Shown here one piece after another: positions 1 through 8,299 of a DNA stretch of 41,327 nucleotides; position 1 is the stretch's first letter; each line of letters begins with the position of its first letter. The notes beneath the pieces were generated by a model that saw nothing but the letters and a program-made list of their open reading frames with translations, was not told where the DNA came from and did no database searches. This stretch comes from Mycobacteriales bacterium (lineage in GTDB: Bacteria; Actinomycetota; Actinomycetes; Mycobacteriales; QHCD01), in NCBI GenBank assembly GCA_036497565.1, contig DASXJE010000105.1, forward strand, positions 1-41,327, written 5' to 3'. The position numbers were made by a program, and so were the translations under genes.

Positions 1-186
1 CTTGATGAGCTGGATGAACGCGTCGGCGAGCCACTTGAGCTCCTTGGCGAAGCCCGGGGCGGCCAGCCCGACGACGATGCCCGCGACGATCGCCACCAGC
101 ACCCAGAACCACAGCTGCTTGAGGATCCCGCCGCGGTGACCGCTCGGCGGGGGCGTCTCGGGCGGGGCGTCGGCGATCGTCGACAT
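1..186 (-). CDS. dctA: Dicarboxylate/cation symporter, DctA-like (N-terminal 62 residues only)
   Basis: The gene reads leftward out of the window, so only the N-terminus is visible. A short hydrophilic Ser/Pro-rich leader (about residues 1-20) is followed by LKQLWFWVLVAIVAGIVVGL and a second stretch ending FIQLIK. This spacing and wording is typical of the first membrane helix of DAACS-family symporters (DctA, GltP), which take up C4-dicarboxylates or glutamate with protons or sodium. The ATG at 186 has a good ribosome binding site, GAGGAG, about 5 nt upstream. It diverges from the two-component system at 294-2352, which suggests that system controls it; that is inference. The family is fairly sure; the substrate cannot be judged from this part. 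Confidence 0.72.
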   Translation of the reverse strand, partial: MSTIADAPPETPPPSGHRGGILKQLWFWVLVAIVAGIVVGLAAPGFAKELKWLADAFIQLIK

Positions 187-280
187 CGGTGTCTCCTCGG
201 GTGGCGCAGGTCTCATCGAGTGCGGTGAGGTTAGGAAGACGTGAACGACGTGGCCCAGACCACGGCCGCGGAACTTGAGG

Positions 281-286
281 AACCTT
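281..286 (+). promoter_or_regulatory. Possible -10 element of the two-component operon
   Basis: AACCTT lies 7 nt before the ATG at 294, placing a transcription start at or near the start codon. A GAGG at 277-280 could also serve as a ribosome binding site, so this is one of the weaker cases of the leaderless pattern. Confidence 0.3.
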
Positions 287-293
287 TGAGCTG

Positions 294-1004
294 ATGAAGG
301 TGCTGCTCGTCGAGGACATGGCCGCGGTACGCGACGCCCTGGCCGCGGTGCTGCGCGCCCAGGGGTGGCGCGTCGCGACCGCTGGGACCGGGGTCGACGC
401 GGTCGCGGCGGTCGGCGACGCCGTCGACCCGCCGGACCTGGTGCTGCTCGATCTCGGCCTGCCCGACCTCGACGGCGTCGAGGTGTGCCGACAGCTGCGC
501 AGCGCGCAGTCGTCGTCCGTCGTCGTCATGCTGACCGCGCGGCAGGACGAGATGGACGTCGTCGTCGGACTCGAGGCGGGCGCCGACGACTACCTGACGA
601 AGCCGTTCCGCTCGACGGAACTGCTCGCCCGGATCCGGGCCCACCTGCGGCGCGGACCGACCATGTCCGCCCTGTCCGACACACTGCTCACCGGCGACCT
701 GCAGATCGACACCGCCGCGCGCCGCTGCACCCTGCACGGCACGGCGATCCCGTTGCGTACCAAGGAGTTCGACCTGCTCGCCCGGCTCGCCTCGGAACCC
801 GGGGTCGCCGTCAGCCGGGAGGCGCTGATGGCCGACGTGTGGGACGCGCACTGGACCGGATCGACCAAGACGCTCGACGTGCACGTCGCGACCCTGCGCC
901 GCAGGCTCGCGACCGCCGCGGAGCAGAACCCGGGCTCGCGCCCACCGACGATTGTGACGCTCCGTGGCTTCGGCTACCGGCTCGACGACCCCGCCGGCCG
1001 CTGA
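294..1004 (+). CDS. OmpR-family response regulator
   Basis: This 236-residue protein is a DNA-binding response regulator. The receiver domain (about 1-120) starts MKVLLVED with the acidic pair E7/D8, has the phosphate-accepting D53 in LVLLDLGLPD, T81 in MLTAR, and K103 in LTKPF. The C-terminal winged helix (about 130-232) has the OmpR/PhoB signature TKTLDVHVATLRRRL and the closing VTLRGFGYRL wing. The histidine kinase gene overlaps its 3' end by about 41 nt in another frame, so the pair is co-transcribed and translationally coupled. It sits divergently from a dctA-like symporter gene, a plausible target. Most characterised DctA regulators are of the NtrC or CitB types, so an OmpR-type partner here is not a textbook arrangement. 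Confidence 0.93.
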   Translation: MKVLLVEDMAAVRDALAAVLRAQGWRVATAGTGVDAVAAVGDAVDPPDLVLLDLGLPDLDGVEVCRQLRSAQSSSVVVMLTARQDEMDVVVGLEAGADDYLTKPFRSTELLARIRAHLRRGPTMSALSDTLLTGDLQIDTAARRCTLHGTAIPLRTKEFDLLARLASEPGVAVSREALMADVWDAHWTGSTKTLDVHVATLRRRLATAAEQNPGSRPPTIVTLRGFGYRLDDPAGR

Positions 1005-2352
1005 TCGCGCCGGCCGGCTGACGCCGCGGCGGAAGGTCGGCCTGCGGCACCGGATCGTCCTGCTCGCGGTGACGGCGGCCACGCTGGCCACGACACTGTT
1101 CGGCCTTCCGCTGGCGATCGCCGCCGCGCACAACTACCGCAACGACGAACGCCACGAGCTCGAGCGGCTCGCCGACCGCGCCGCGATCACCGTGTCGGCC
1201 GACGTCGTCCGCGGCCGGAACCGCCAGGCGCTGCCGCACGGGTCCCGCACGACGCCCGTCGGGTTGTACGACGACGCCGGGCAGCGGACCCGGGGCACCG
1301 GGCCGGCCCGCGCGGACGCCGTGGTCCGCAGCGCATTGCGCGGCACCGTCGCCAACGGGCAGGCCGACAGCGAGCTGCTGGTCGCCGTACCGATCAGCGA
1401 CGGCGGACGTGTCGTCGGCGTGATCCGGGTCGGCACCCCGACCAGCGAGGTCAACCGGCGTACGGCGATCACCTGGCTGCTGATGTTCGGCCTCGGCTGC
1501 GTGGCCATCGGACTGACCTGGCTGCTCGCCCGGCGGCAGGCCCGCCGGCTGGCCGCGCCGCTGGAGGACGTCGCCGCGGCCGCCCAGCGGCTCGGCGAGG
1601 GCGACTTCAGTGCCCGCGCCGGGGCGACGGCGATCCCCGAGATCGACGCGGTCGCCGGCGCGGTCAACACGACCGCCCAACGCCTCGGGGAACTCGTGGC
1701 CCGCGAACGCGCGTTCTCCGCCGACGCCTCGCATCAGCTCCGGACGCCACTCACCGGGCTGCGGCTCGGTCTGGAGACCGCGCTGTCCGGCCCCGACGAC
1801 GAGTTGCGCCCCGCGATCGGGTCGGCCATCGACGGCGCGGACCGGGTCTCGCGCACCGTCGACGACCTGCTCACGCTGGCCCGCGACACCACGGGCAGCC
1901 GCGGGACCGTCGACGTCGCCGCGGTCGTGCAGGAGGTACGCCGGACTGCGACTCCCCTGCTCACCGCCGCCGGCCGCACGATCGAGACGTCGGCCGAGGA
2001 CGGCGTGGCCGCGGCGCAGGCCTCGCCGGCCGCGATCCGCCAGGTGCTGGCGGTGCTGGTCGACAACGCCGTCCGGCACGGCGCCGGCACCGTGCGGATC
2101 ACGGTGCGGGACGCGGCGAACGCGGTCGCGGTCGATGTGGGCGACGAAGGCCGCGGGATCACCGGCGACACCGAGGCGATCTTCCTCCGCCGCACCCGTG
2201 CCGACTCCGGACACGGCATCGGCCTGGCGCTCGCGCGCACCCTGGCCGAGGCGGAAGGAGGCCGGCTGGAGCTGAGCAATGCGACGCCCCCGCGGTTCAC
2301 CCTGCTGCTGCGCGCGCACGACACCGCAGGAGACGGCCCGGACGAGGGGTGA
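964..2352 (+). CDS. Sensor histidine kinase (HAMP-HisKA-HATPase)
   Basis: This 462-residue membrane kinase pairs with the upstream regulator. A first helix lies at about residues 31-55, then a sensor loop of about 110 residues with a short extracytoplasmic fold, a second helix at about 168-188, a HAMP linker (about 189-245), the HisKA box FSADASHQLRTPL with phosphorylated H257, an N-box LVDNAVRHG, and G-boxes VGDEGRGI and GHGIGLALA. The GTG at 964 was chosen because it is the earliest start and leaves the first helix intact; it lies inside the regulator gene. The first 20 residues look low in complexity, so a start slightly downstream is possible. Ligand unknown; the divergent transporter suggests a carboxylate. 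Confidence 0.9.
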   Translation: MASATGSTTPPAADRAGRLTPRRKVGLRHRIVLLAVTAATLATTLFGLPLAIAAAHNYRNDERHELERLADRAAITVSADVVRGRNRQALPHGSRTTPVGLYDDAGQRTRGTGPARADAVVRSALRGTVANGQADSELLVAVPISDGGRVVGVIRVGTPTSEVNRRTAITWLLMFGLGCVAIGLTWLLARRQARRLAAPLEDVAAAAQRLGEGDFSARAGATAIPEIDAVAGAVNTTAQRLGELVARERAFSADASHQLRTPLTGLRLGLETALSGPDDELRPAIGSAIDGADRVSRTVDDLLTLARDTTGSRGTVDVAAVVQEVRRTATPLLTAAGRTIETSAEDGVAAAQASPAAIRQVLAVLVDNAVRHGAGTVRITVRDAANAVAVDVGDEGRGITGDTEAIFLRRTRADSGHGIGLALARTLAEAEGGRLELSNATPPRFTLLLRAHDTAGDGPDEG

Positions 2353-2427
2353 GCGGCGAAGCACCGGATGTGACCGCTCGCTGTCCGTTTACCGTGCGCT
2401 TACCTTGCCCGAGCGAGCCTGGACAGT

Positions 2428-3654
2428 GTGATGCAGATACGGCTCTCCCTCGCCGTCGCCGCCGGTGCGTTCGCGGGGAAACTCTCGAGGCTGGCCCGCC
2501 GCGGCCGCGGAGTGATCATCAGCGGGCGGGTCACCCTCGCCATCGATCCCGACGCACTGCGCAAGCTCGCCCGCAACCGGCTCGTCGTACTCGTCTCGGG
2601 CACCAACGGCAAGACCACGACCTCCCACCTGCTGGCCGCGGCGTTCGCGACCGGCGGACGGGTCGCCGCCAACCGCTCCGGCGCCAACATGCCCGACGGT
2701 CTGGTCGCTGCGCTGAGCCGTGACCGGCAGGCGCCGGTCGCCGTACTCGAGGTGGACGAGCCGCACCTGCCGCAGGTCGTCGACGCGGTCGATCCGGCCG
2801 CCGTCGTCCTGCTCAACCTGAGCCGGGACCAACTCGACCGGGTCGGTGAGGTGCACCGGCTCGAGGCACGGCTGCGGCGGGCCCTCGCCGGGCCACCGAC
2901 CACCCTCGTGGTCGCCAATGCCGACGACGTACTCGTCACCTCGGCGGCCTGGGACGCCCCCCGCACGCTGTGGGTCGGGGCCGGCGCGCCCTGGGACCAG
3001 GACGGCCGGATCTGCCCGCGCTGCGCCGAACCGGTCCGGTGGTACGACGGCTCGTGGTCGTGCACCTGCGGACTGAGCCGGCCCGTCGCCGGGTGGGCGC
3101 TGGACGAGGACAAGGTGCTCACCCCGGACGACCGCCGGCTACCGCTGGACCTGGCGCTCCCCGGTCGTGCCAACCGGGCCAACGCCGTCATGGCCCTGGC
3201 CACCGCGTGCGCACTCGGTGTCGATGCGGAGGCCGCGCTCGCGGCGATCGGCGACGTCGCGGAGGTCAACGGCCGCTACCGGACGGTGGACCGGCGTGGG
3301 CGTGCGGTGCGGCTGCTCCTGGCGAAGAACCCCGCCGGGTTCGCCGAGACGCTGACCCTGCTCGACGACCTGCCCGGTCCGGTCGTGGTCGCCGTCAACA
3401 GCCGGGAGGCCGACGGGCGCGACGTCTCCTGGCTGTGGGACGTGCCGTTCGAACGGCTACGCGGCCGGCACCTGGTCGCCTGCGGCGACCGGGCCGACGA
3501 GGTCGCCACCCGGCTGCTCTACGCCGAGGTCGACCATCACACCGTCGCCGATCCGCGGCGCGCACTGGACGGTCTCCGACCCGGCCCGGCGGTCCTGGTC
3601 GCGAATTACACGGCGTTCCGGGACGCCGCCCGGGCGCTCGATCGTGCCGCCTGA
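2428..3654 (+). CDS. murT: Lipid II isoglutaminyl synthase, MurT subunit
   Basis: With GatD this enzyme amidates the alpha-carboxyl of D-glutamate in lipid II, giving D-isoglutamine in peptidoglycan. The 408-residue protein has the Mur-ligase P-loop SGTNGKTTT (about 57-65), the motif EVDEPHLP (about 108-115), and the MurT-specific insertion of a Cys4 zinc ribbon, CPRC (196-199) and CTC (212-214), in the Mur central domain. The C-terminal DUF1727 region follows. The start is GTG at 2428 or the adjacent ATG at 2431; neither has a clear ribosome binding site. The downstream gene overlaps its end by 11 nt, which is the normal murT-gatD arrangement. Confidence 0.95.
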   Translation: MMQIRLSLAVAAGAFAGKLSRLARRGRGVIISGRVTLAIDPDALRKLARNRLVVLVSGTNGKTTTSHLLAAAFATGGRVAANRSGANMPDGLVAALSRDRQAPVAVLEVDEPHLPQVVDAVDPAAVVLLNLSRDQLDRVGEVHRLEARLRRALAGPPTTLVVANADDVLVTSAAWDAPRTLWVGAGAPWDQDGRICPRCAEPVRWYDGSWSCTCGLSRPVAGWALDEDKVLTPDDRRLPLDLALPGRANRANAVMALATACALGVDAEAALAAIGDVAEVNGRYRTVDRRGRAVRLLLAKNPAGFAETLTLLDDLPGPVVVAVNSREADGRDVSWLWDVPFERLRGRHLVACGDRADEVATRLLYAEVDHHTVADPRRALDGLRPGPAVLVANYTAFRDAARALDRAA

Positions 3655-4333
3655 TTCGGCGGTCCGCATCGGGGTGCTCTTCCCCGACATCCTCGGGACC
3701 TACGGCGACAACGGAAACGCGGTGGTCCTCGAGCGGCGGCTGCGATGGCGTGGCCTCGCCACGCAGATCGAGCGGATCGGGGTCGACGACCCGGTGCCCG
3801 CGGAATGCGATGTCTACGTCATCGGCGGCGGCGAGGACCAGGCCCAGGTGCTCGCGGCCGACAGGTTGCGCAGCAACCCGGCGCTGTCCCGCGCGGTCGA
3901 CCGCGGCGCGGTCGTGTTGGCGGTGTGCGCCGGGCTGCAGGTCCTCGGCCGGTGGTTCGCCGGCCCCCGGGGTGAACGCTACGAGGGGCTCGGCCTGCTC
4001 GACGTGACGACCGTCGCCCGGCGGCGGCGCATCGTCGGCGACATCACCGTGCTCCCCGATCCGGCGCTGCTGCCGGATGCGTTGACCGGCTTCGAGAATC
4101 ACCAGGGAGCGACGACCCTCGGGCGCGACGCCAGGCCGCTCGGGACGGTCCTCCAGGGCACCGGAAACGGTGCCGGCCGGGCCGTGGACGGTGCGGTGCA
4201 GCGCCGGGTGCTCGGCAGCTACCTGCACGGCCCGGTCCTCGCGCGCAACCCCGCGCTCGCCGACCTGCTGCTCGAGTGGGTCACCGGCGCGCCCCTCCCG
4301 GCACTTCACGTCCCGGACGGCCGCAAGGCATAG
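3644..4333 (+). CDS. gatD: Lipid II isoglutaminyl synthase, glutamine amidotransferase subunit GatD
   Basis: This 229-residue class I glutamine amidotransferase (CobB/CobQ-like) supplies ammonia from glutamine to MurT. The nucleophile elbow is AVCAGLQVLG with C95, and the catalytic His is H195 in GSYLHGPVLARNP. These match the Cys94/His189 spacing I recall for Staphylococcus aureus GatD. The N-terminal PDILGTYGDNGNA and the ENHQG motif near residues 148-152 are family hallmarks. It begins with GTG inside the end of murT, so the two subunits should be made in equal amounts. Confidence 0.95.
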   Translation: MPPDSAVRIGVLFPDILGTYGDNGNAVVLERRLRWRGLATQIERIGVDDPVPAECDVYVIGGGEDQAQVLAADRLRSNPALSRAVDRGAVVLAVCAGLQVLGRWFAGPRGERYEGLGLLDVTTVARRRRIVGDITVLPDPALLPDALTGFENHQGATTLGRDARPLGTVLQGTGNGAGRAVDGAVQRRVLGSYLHGPVLARNPALADLLLEWVTGAPLPALHVPDGRKA

Positions 4334-4369
4334 CCGCCGACCGAACTGGACATGCGTGGCCCGGTTCGC

Positions 4370-4375
4370 AACGCT
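4370..4375 (+). promoter_or_regulatory. -10-like hexamer of the acyltransferase fusion gene
   Basis: AACGCT is followed by 6 nt and then the ATG at 4382, which would give a leaderless transcript. It favours the start at 4382 over the in-frame ATG at 4352, which has no homology-like sequence behind it. Confidence 0.4.
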
Positions 4376-4381
4376 GGGGCC

Positions 4382-6013
4382 ATGTCGAGCCCCACCCGAT
4401 ACGACCTGTGTCCGTGGCTGTTCTGGAAGTCCGCCACCGAGGAGGAGCAGGCGGCGCAGCTGGAGCTGCAGAACCGGCTGGCCGAGGGTGCCGACGTCAA
4501 GCTCGGCGAGCGCGTCTTCATCTCGCCGTACGCCGGGGTCCTCCCCCGCCGGCTCGTCGTCGGCGACGACTCCTACCTCGCCGCGCACACCTACGTCACC
4601 GACGAGGTGACGATGGGCGCGCACTCGACGCTCAACCCCTACGCGACCGCCCGGGGCAACGTCCGGGTGGGCGACGGCGTGCGCATCGGCGCGCACTCCT
4701 CGCTGCTCGGCTTCAACCACTCCTTCGAGCCGGATCGCCCGGTCTACCAGCAGCCGGTCACCTCCCGCGGCATCGTCGTCGGCGACGACGTCTGGATCGG
4801 CTCGCACGCCGTGGTCCTCGACGGCGTCTCGGTCGGGTCGCACGCCGTCATCGGCGCCGGGGCGGTGGTCACCAAGGACGTCCCGGCGTGGGCGGTCGTG
4901 GCCGGCAACCCGGCCCGGGTCATCCGCGACCGCCGGATCGCCCGGCGCCCGGCGACCGCCGATCTCACCGGCCGGCTGGAGGCCTTCGCCGAACATGCCC
5001 GGTCCGACGTCGGCGCCGTACTGGCCCGCTGCTGGGAGGACGACGGTGCCGACGGCCGCTTCGTCGACCGGCCGGGGGCGGCGCCGACCGTGCGCGCCTG
5101 GTGCGACGCCGTCGAGATCGCCGATCTGCTCACCGGCTCGACACCCCCGCAGGCGCCGGCGTCGTCGCTGGTGCCTTTCCTGCAGTCGATGCAGGACCCG
5201 GCGACCGGCCTGGTCCCCGAGATCGGCGGCGGCCCGCCCTCGGTCACCGAGGGGCCTGCGCCGTACCACATTCTCGCGGTCGGCTATGCGCTCGACCTGC
5301 TCGGCGCGCGGTTCCCGCATCCGATCAGCGCGGTCTCCGACATCGACTCCGACGCACTGGTGGCGCGGCTCGAGCGACTGCCGTGGCACGACACGGTGTG
5401 GTCGGCGGGCGGCTGGATCGACTGCTTCGCCACCGGTCTCTACCGCAACCTGGCCGACTTCCAGACCCCCGGCACCATCGACACGCTGCTCGGCTGGCTG
5501 CTGCTCAACGCCGACCGGTGGCACGGCATGTGGGGTCGGCCCACCGACCGATTCGGCTGGCAGCAGGTCGTCAACGGGTTCTACCGGCTCACCAGGGGGA
5601 CGTTCGCGCAGTTCGGGGTGCCGCTCCCCTATCCCGACACGGCGATCGACACGGTGCTGCGCCACGTCCGCGACGAGCGCTACTTCGGCGACCACCGGGG
5701 GACGGCGTGCGACGTCCTCGACGTCGTCCACCCGTTGTGGCTCGCCGGCAAGCAGACCGACCACCGGCGCGCGGAGGTGCAGGCCTGGGCCCGGTGTCAG
5801 CTCGACCGGGTCCTGACCCGGTGGCAGGACGGCGCCGGCTTCAGCTTCGCTCTCGAGTCCGGCTCGGATCCGGCCCGTACGCCGGGCCTGCAGGGCACCG
5901 AGATGTGGCTGGCGATCGTGTGGCTGCTCGCCGACCTGGTCGGGGACAGCGAGGCGCTCGGGTACCGGCCCCGCGGCGTCCACCGCCCGGAACCGGCCCC
6001 GAGGCCGCGCTGA
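4382..6013 (+). CDS. Left-handed beta-helix acyltransferase fused to a C-terminal helical domain
   Basis: The protein is 543 residues. Residues about 35-185 are a hexapeptide-repeat (LbetaH) acyltransferase of the NodL/LacA/CysE type: repeated [V/I]-G-x-x patterns, the loop His motif GFNHSFEPDRPV, and the closing IGAGAVVTKDVPAWAVVAGNPARVI. Residues about 200-543 do not belong to that family. They are rich in Trp and helical-looking, with LVPFLQSMQDPATGLVPE, WSAGGWIDCFATGLYRNL and a C-terminal GLQGTEMWLAIVWLLADL. This resembles alpha/alpha-barrel proteins of the cyclase or glycan-active kind, but I cannot assign it. The start ATG at 4382 gives the natural beginning MSSPTRYDLCPWLFW. It follows gatD by 48 nt with its own possible promoter. 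A role in modifying a surface glycan is inference. Confidence 0.75.
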   Translation: MSSPTRYDLCPWLFWKSATEEEQAAQLELQNRLAEGADVKLGERVFISPYAGVLPRRLVVGDDSYLAAHTYVTDEVTMGAHSTLNPYATARGNVRVGDGVRIGAHSSLLGFNHSFEPDRPVYQQPVTSRGIVVGDDVWIGSHAVVLDGVSVGSHAVIGAGAVVTKDVPAWAVVAGNPARVIRDRRIARRPATADLTGRLEAFAEHARSDVGAVLARCWEDDGADGRFVDRPGAAPTVRAWCDAVEIADLLTGSTPPQAPASSLVPFLQSMQDPATGLVPEIGGGPPSVTEGPAPYHILAVGYALDLLGARFPHPISAVSDIDSDALVARLERLPWHDTVWSAGGWIDCFATGLYRNLADFQTPGTIDTLLGWLLLNADRWHGMWGRPTDRFGWQQVVNGFYRLTRGTFAQFGVPLPYPDTAIDTVLRHVRDERYFGDHRGTACDVLDVVHPLWLAGKQTDHRRAEVQAWARCQLDRVLTRWQDGAGFSFALESGSDPARTPGLQGTEMWLAIVWLLADLVGDSEALGYRPRGVHRPEPAPRPR

Positions 6014-6023
6014 CCGCGCTCCC

Positions 6024-6329
6024 CTAGGCGCGGCGCAGCGAGTGCTGGGTCACCTCGCCGCCGTGGATCTCGAGGATCGTGTCGTCACCGCCGACGATGC
6101 GGTACCGCCCGGCCTGCAGCGCGGGGAAGAGGGCGGAGTGGACCGTCGCGTCGTTCGGGGTGCGATGCGCCCGGACCACGGTGTGCGTGCGGTGGTCCAG
6201 GTCGGTGAGCGGACTGACGTGGATCTCCTCCTCGTCCCGGTCGGCGTCGACGTGCAGCAGCAACGCCCCCGTGTCGCCCCCGATGTCGAGCACCGCGCCG
6301 GCCTCGGGACTCTGCTGGATCTCGGTCAT
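6024..6329 (-). CDS. Small conserved-looking protein of unknown function (101 aa)
   Basis: The 101-residue acidic soluble protein starts MTEIQQSPEAG, has no signal peptide or membrane segment, and contains GGDTGALLLHVD (about 17-28), a His/Asp-rich middle, and a compact C-terminal part, AGRYRIVGGDDTILEIHGGE. The pattern of short alternating hydrophobic residues suggests a small beta fold. It starts 23 nt after the stop of the DUF4331 gene on the same strand, with a GGAGGC-like ribosome binding site before the ATG, so the two are likely co-transcribed. Function not known. Its end is 10 nt from the stop of the convergent acyltransferase gene. Confidence 0.7.
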   Translation of the reverse strand: MTEIQQSPEAGAVLDIGGDTGALLLHVDADRDEEEIHVSPLTDLDHRTHTVVRAHRTPNDATVHSALFPALQAGRYRIVGGDDTILEIHGGEVTQHSLRRA

Positions 6330-6352
6330 GATCGGCCTCCGGTCGGCGGCGG

Positions 6353-7732
6353 TCAGGACGACGGCGTGCGGAACCCGCTATGGGGTACGCCGAGGTAGGG
6401 GAAGTGCGACAGGTAGGGGATGTCGAGGTCGGCCGGGGTGACCCCGTCGTCGACGACCGATGCGGCCCCGTCCGGCGTGAACGACTTGTCGACGAGCGGA
6501 TACGTCGCACCGGCCAGCGCGCGCAACTCGATCGCGACGACGTCGTCGGCGACCCGGCGGCCGTTCGGGAACCCGGCGAGGTCGCCGCCCAGCAGCCCGT
6601 CGATGTTGGGCTTCGCCGCGGGCGGGATCGCCATGTTCAGCCGGAGCAGATCCGCCTGGTGCGTGCCGGTGAAGTTCTGGAACCCGGCGATCAGCCCGGA
6701 CGGGATCCCGGTGAGCAGGATCGCGAGCAGGTCGGCCCGCGGCTTCTTGCTGGCGTTGAGCTTGGCGAGGTTGGGGAAGACACCCGGATACAGGCCCGGC
6801 AGCAGCCCGGAGACCTCGGGATGGGCGACGTACTTGGCGAACTGCGCGTCCTTGTCGGGGGTCACCGCGTTCCACCGGTCCTTGTCGCCGAGCGGCACGA
6901 TGACCTCGTTGAACAGCGGGTTGCCCAGCCGGGAGACCTGCACGAACGGCCCGAGGTCGACGTTCTCGCCCTGCCCGTTGTGCCGCACGGTGACGCGGTT
7001 CCGGCTGGCGGTGGCGTAGACGCCGACCACGGAACGCCGGTCGGCGGGATCGGTCGGTGTCCCCCATCCGGTCAGGTCGCTCTTGGGCACCTGGATCGCG
7101 ATGCTGTGCACGTTGAGGTTCTTCGTGGCGTTCACGCCCGGCTCGGCGCCGAGCATGGAGCCCACGTGCAGCTGCTGGAACGGCCGCAGGTCGAGCAGGT
7201 CGAACACCGAGCCGAGGTCGACGTAGAAGCCTTCCGCGCGCTGCCCGGCGAAGACCTTGATGTGGCCGGCCAGGTTGTGCACGGCCGCCTGCGCCAGGCC
7301 GGCGTAGTTCGGCGTCGACAGTGGGCCGATGTTGCAGGGCGGGCAGGCCAGGCCCCGGCCGAGTACGTGCCGGCCGTGCCGGTCCACCCGGGTCAGCGTG
7401 TAGAACTGGCGCCGGTTCCAGTTCTTGTCCGACAGCGAGGCGATGGGTCCGACGTTGTAGAGGAACGTCTCCTCGTTGCGGACCTTCGTGTTGAAGCGGA
7501 ACTGGTAGGAGACGTCGGACTTCCCGTCGCCGTTGTTGTCGACGTTGATGGAGTACAGGACGTCGTCGCCGAACTCGTAGAAGTTCGGACCGCCGGCCGG
7601 GCCCTGCAGCCCGATGTAGTTGGCGATGAGGGTGACGGTGTCGGGGTTGTCCGGGCTGACGAACGCGTAGACGTCGGTGTTGTCGGCGACCGGGTCCTTC
7701 GAGATTTCCGGTGCTTCACGGTGAGAGGACAT
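6353..7732 (-). CDS. DUF4331 family protein
   Basis: The 459-residue protein has the DUF4331 opening MSSHREAPEISKDPVADNTD followed by VYAFVSPDNPDTVTLIANY, which is highly characteristic. Later hallmarks are the D-x-N-G-D-G segment VDNNGDGKSDVSYQF, the CPPCNIGP motif (only two close cysteines), FAGQRAEGFYVDLG and the C-terminal DDGVTPADL. No N-terminal signal peptide is visible although many family members are secreted. The biochemical role of the family is not established as far as I know. It is the middle gene of a three-gene minus-strand cluster with a Tat-signal small protein upstream and the 101-residue protein downstream. The ATG at 7732 has GTGAGG 6-9 nt before it. Confidence 0.88.
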   Translation of the reverse strand: MSSHREAPEISKDPVADNTDVYAFVSPDNPDTVTLIANYIGLQGPAGGPNFYEFGDDVLYSINVDNNGDGKSDVSYQFRFNTKVRNEETFLYNVGPIASLSDKNWNRRQFYTLTRVDRHGRHVLGRGLACPPCNIGPLSTPNYAGLAQAAVHNLAGHIKVFAGQRAEGFYVDLGSVFDLLDLRPFQQLHVGSMLGAEPGVNATKNLNVHSIAIQVPKSDLTGWGTPTDPADRRSVVGVYATASRNRVTVRHNGQGENVDLGPFVQVSRLGNPLFNEVIVPLGDKDRWNAVTPDKDAQFAKYVAHPEVSGLLPGLYPGVFPNLAKLNASKKPRADLLAILLTGIPSGLIAGFQNFTGTHQADLLRLNMAIPPAAKPNIDGLLGGDLAGFPNGRRVADDVVAIELRALAGATYPLVDKSFTPDGAASVVDDGVTPADLDIPYLSHFPYLGVPHSGFRTPSS

Positions 7733-7826
7733 GCCTGAACCTCACATGCTGGAAGTGACAAGGGTGCGCGGCGGCAGCCGGGATCAGTGCGGCGCTGCGG
7801 CGCGGTCGTGCGGCGGTGCGGTCGGT

Positions 7827-8138
7827 TCAGTCGGCGATCTCGAGCAGGCGGGCGGCCAGGTCGCGGTCGTGCACGGTGACCTGGTGCTCGCCGGAGAAGA
7901 CCTCGATCTCACCGGTGCGGGCATTGCGGACGTGCGCGACGACCGGCTCGTGCGCGGACGGCGCGCGTCGGGACGCGGCTGCCGGAGAGGCGTCGATGAC
8001 GACGCCTGCGGCGGCGACGGCCAGTCCGGCGCCAGCGGCGCCCTTCAGCACCGAACGGCGCGGCACCCCGCCCGAATCGGTGGTGTCGCCGCTCCCGGTG
8101 ACCGGTCGGGCCTGGTCTGGATGTTCGGGGTGTGCCAT
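7827..8138 (-). CDS. Small Tat-exported protein (103 aa)
   Basis: The protein begins with a 25-residue hydrophilic part, then a twin-arginine signal, RRSVLKG (R27/R28), and a hydrophobic run GAAGAGLAVAAAGVVI ending near ASPAAASR. The mature part is only about 50 residues and contains PVVAHVRNARTGEIEVFSGE and DRDLAARLLEIA, a small two-strand-plus-helix unit. The ATG at 8138 was chosen over a further upstream in-frame start because AGGAGG lies 6 nt before it. It is the first gene of the cluster with DUF4331. Such Tat-signal small proteins are often partners or chaperone-like subunits of exported enzymes; that role is inference here. Confidence 0.82.
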   Translation of the reverse strand: MAHPEHPDQARPVTGSGDTTDSGGVPRRSVLKGAAGAGLAVAAAGVVIDASPAAASRRAPSAHEPVVAHVRNARTGEIEVFSGEHQVTVHDRDLAARLLEIAD

Positions 8139-8299
8139 CGCGACCTCCTGAGGGGATCGAACGGAATGTACCGATGACGGATGGATCACACCCTGTCTTC
8201 GCGCCAACCGCCCGACCGGTTCATGCCGTGCGCGCCGAGTGGCCGAATTTCGTCGATAGTCTGTCGCGGCTGTCGGCGCGGCAGGGTAGACACAGGGGC

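Noticed and set aside
3395-5983. Very long open frame on the minus strand (862 codons) opposite murT-gatD and the acyltransferase gene
   Set aside because: It is antisense to three well-supported genes, and its translation is a low-complexity Arg/Gly/Val/Asp-rich text without any domain. Such frames are a normal result of high third-position GC.
8132-8299. Upstream extension of the Eis-like protein by 56 residues
   Set aside because: The extra residues overlap the start of the Tat gene on the other strand, do not resemble Eis proteins, and a normal-length start exists at GTG 8300.
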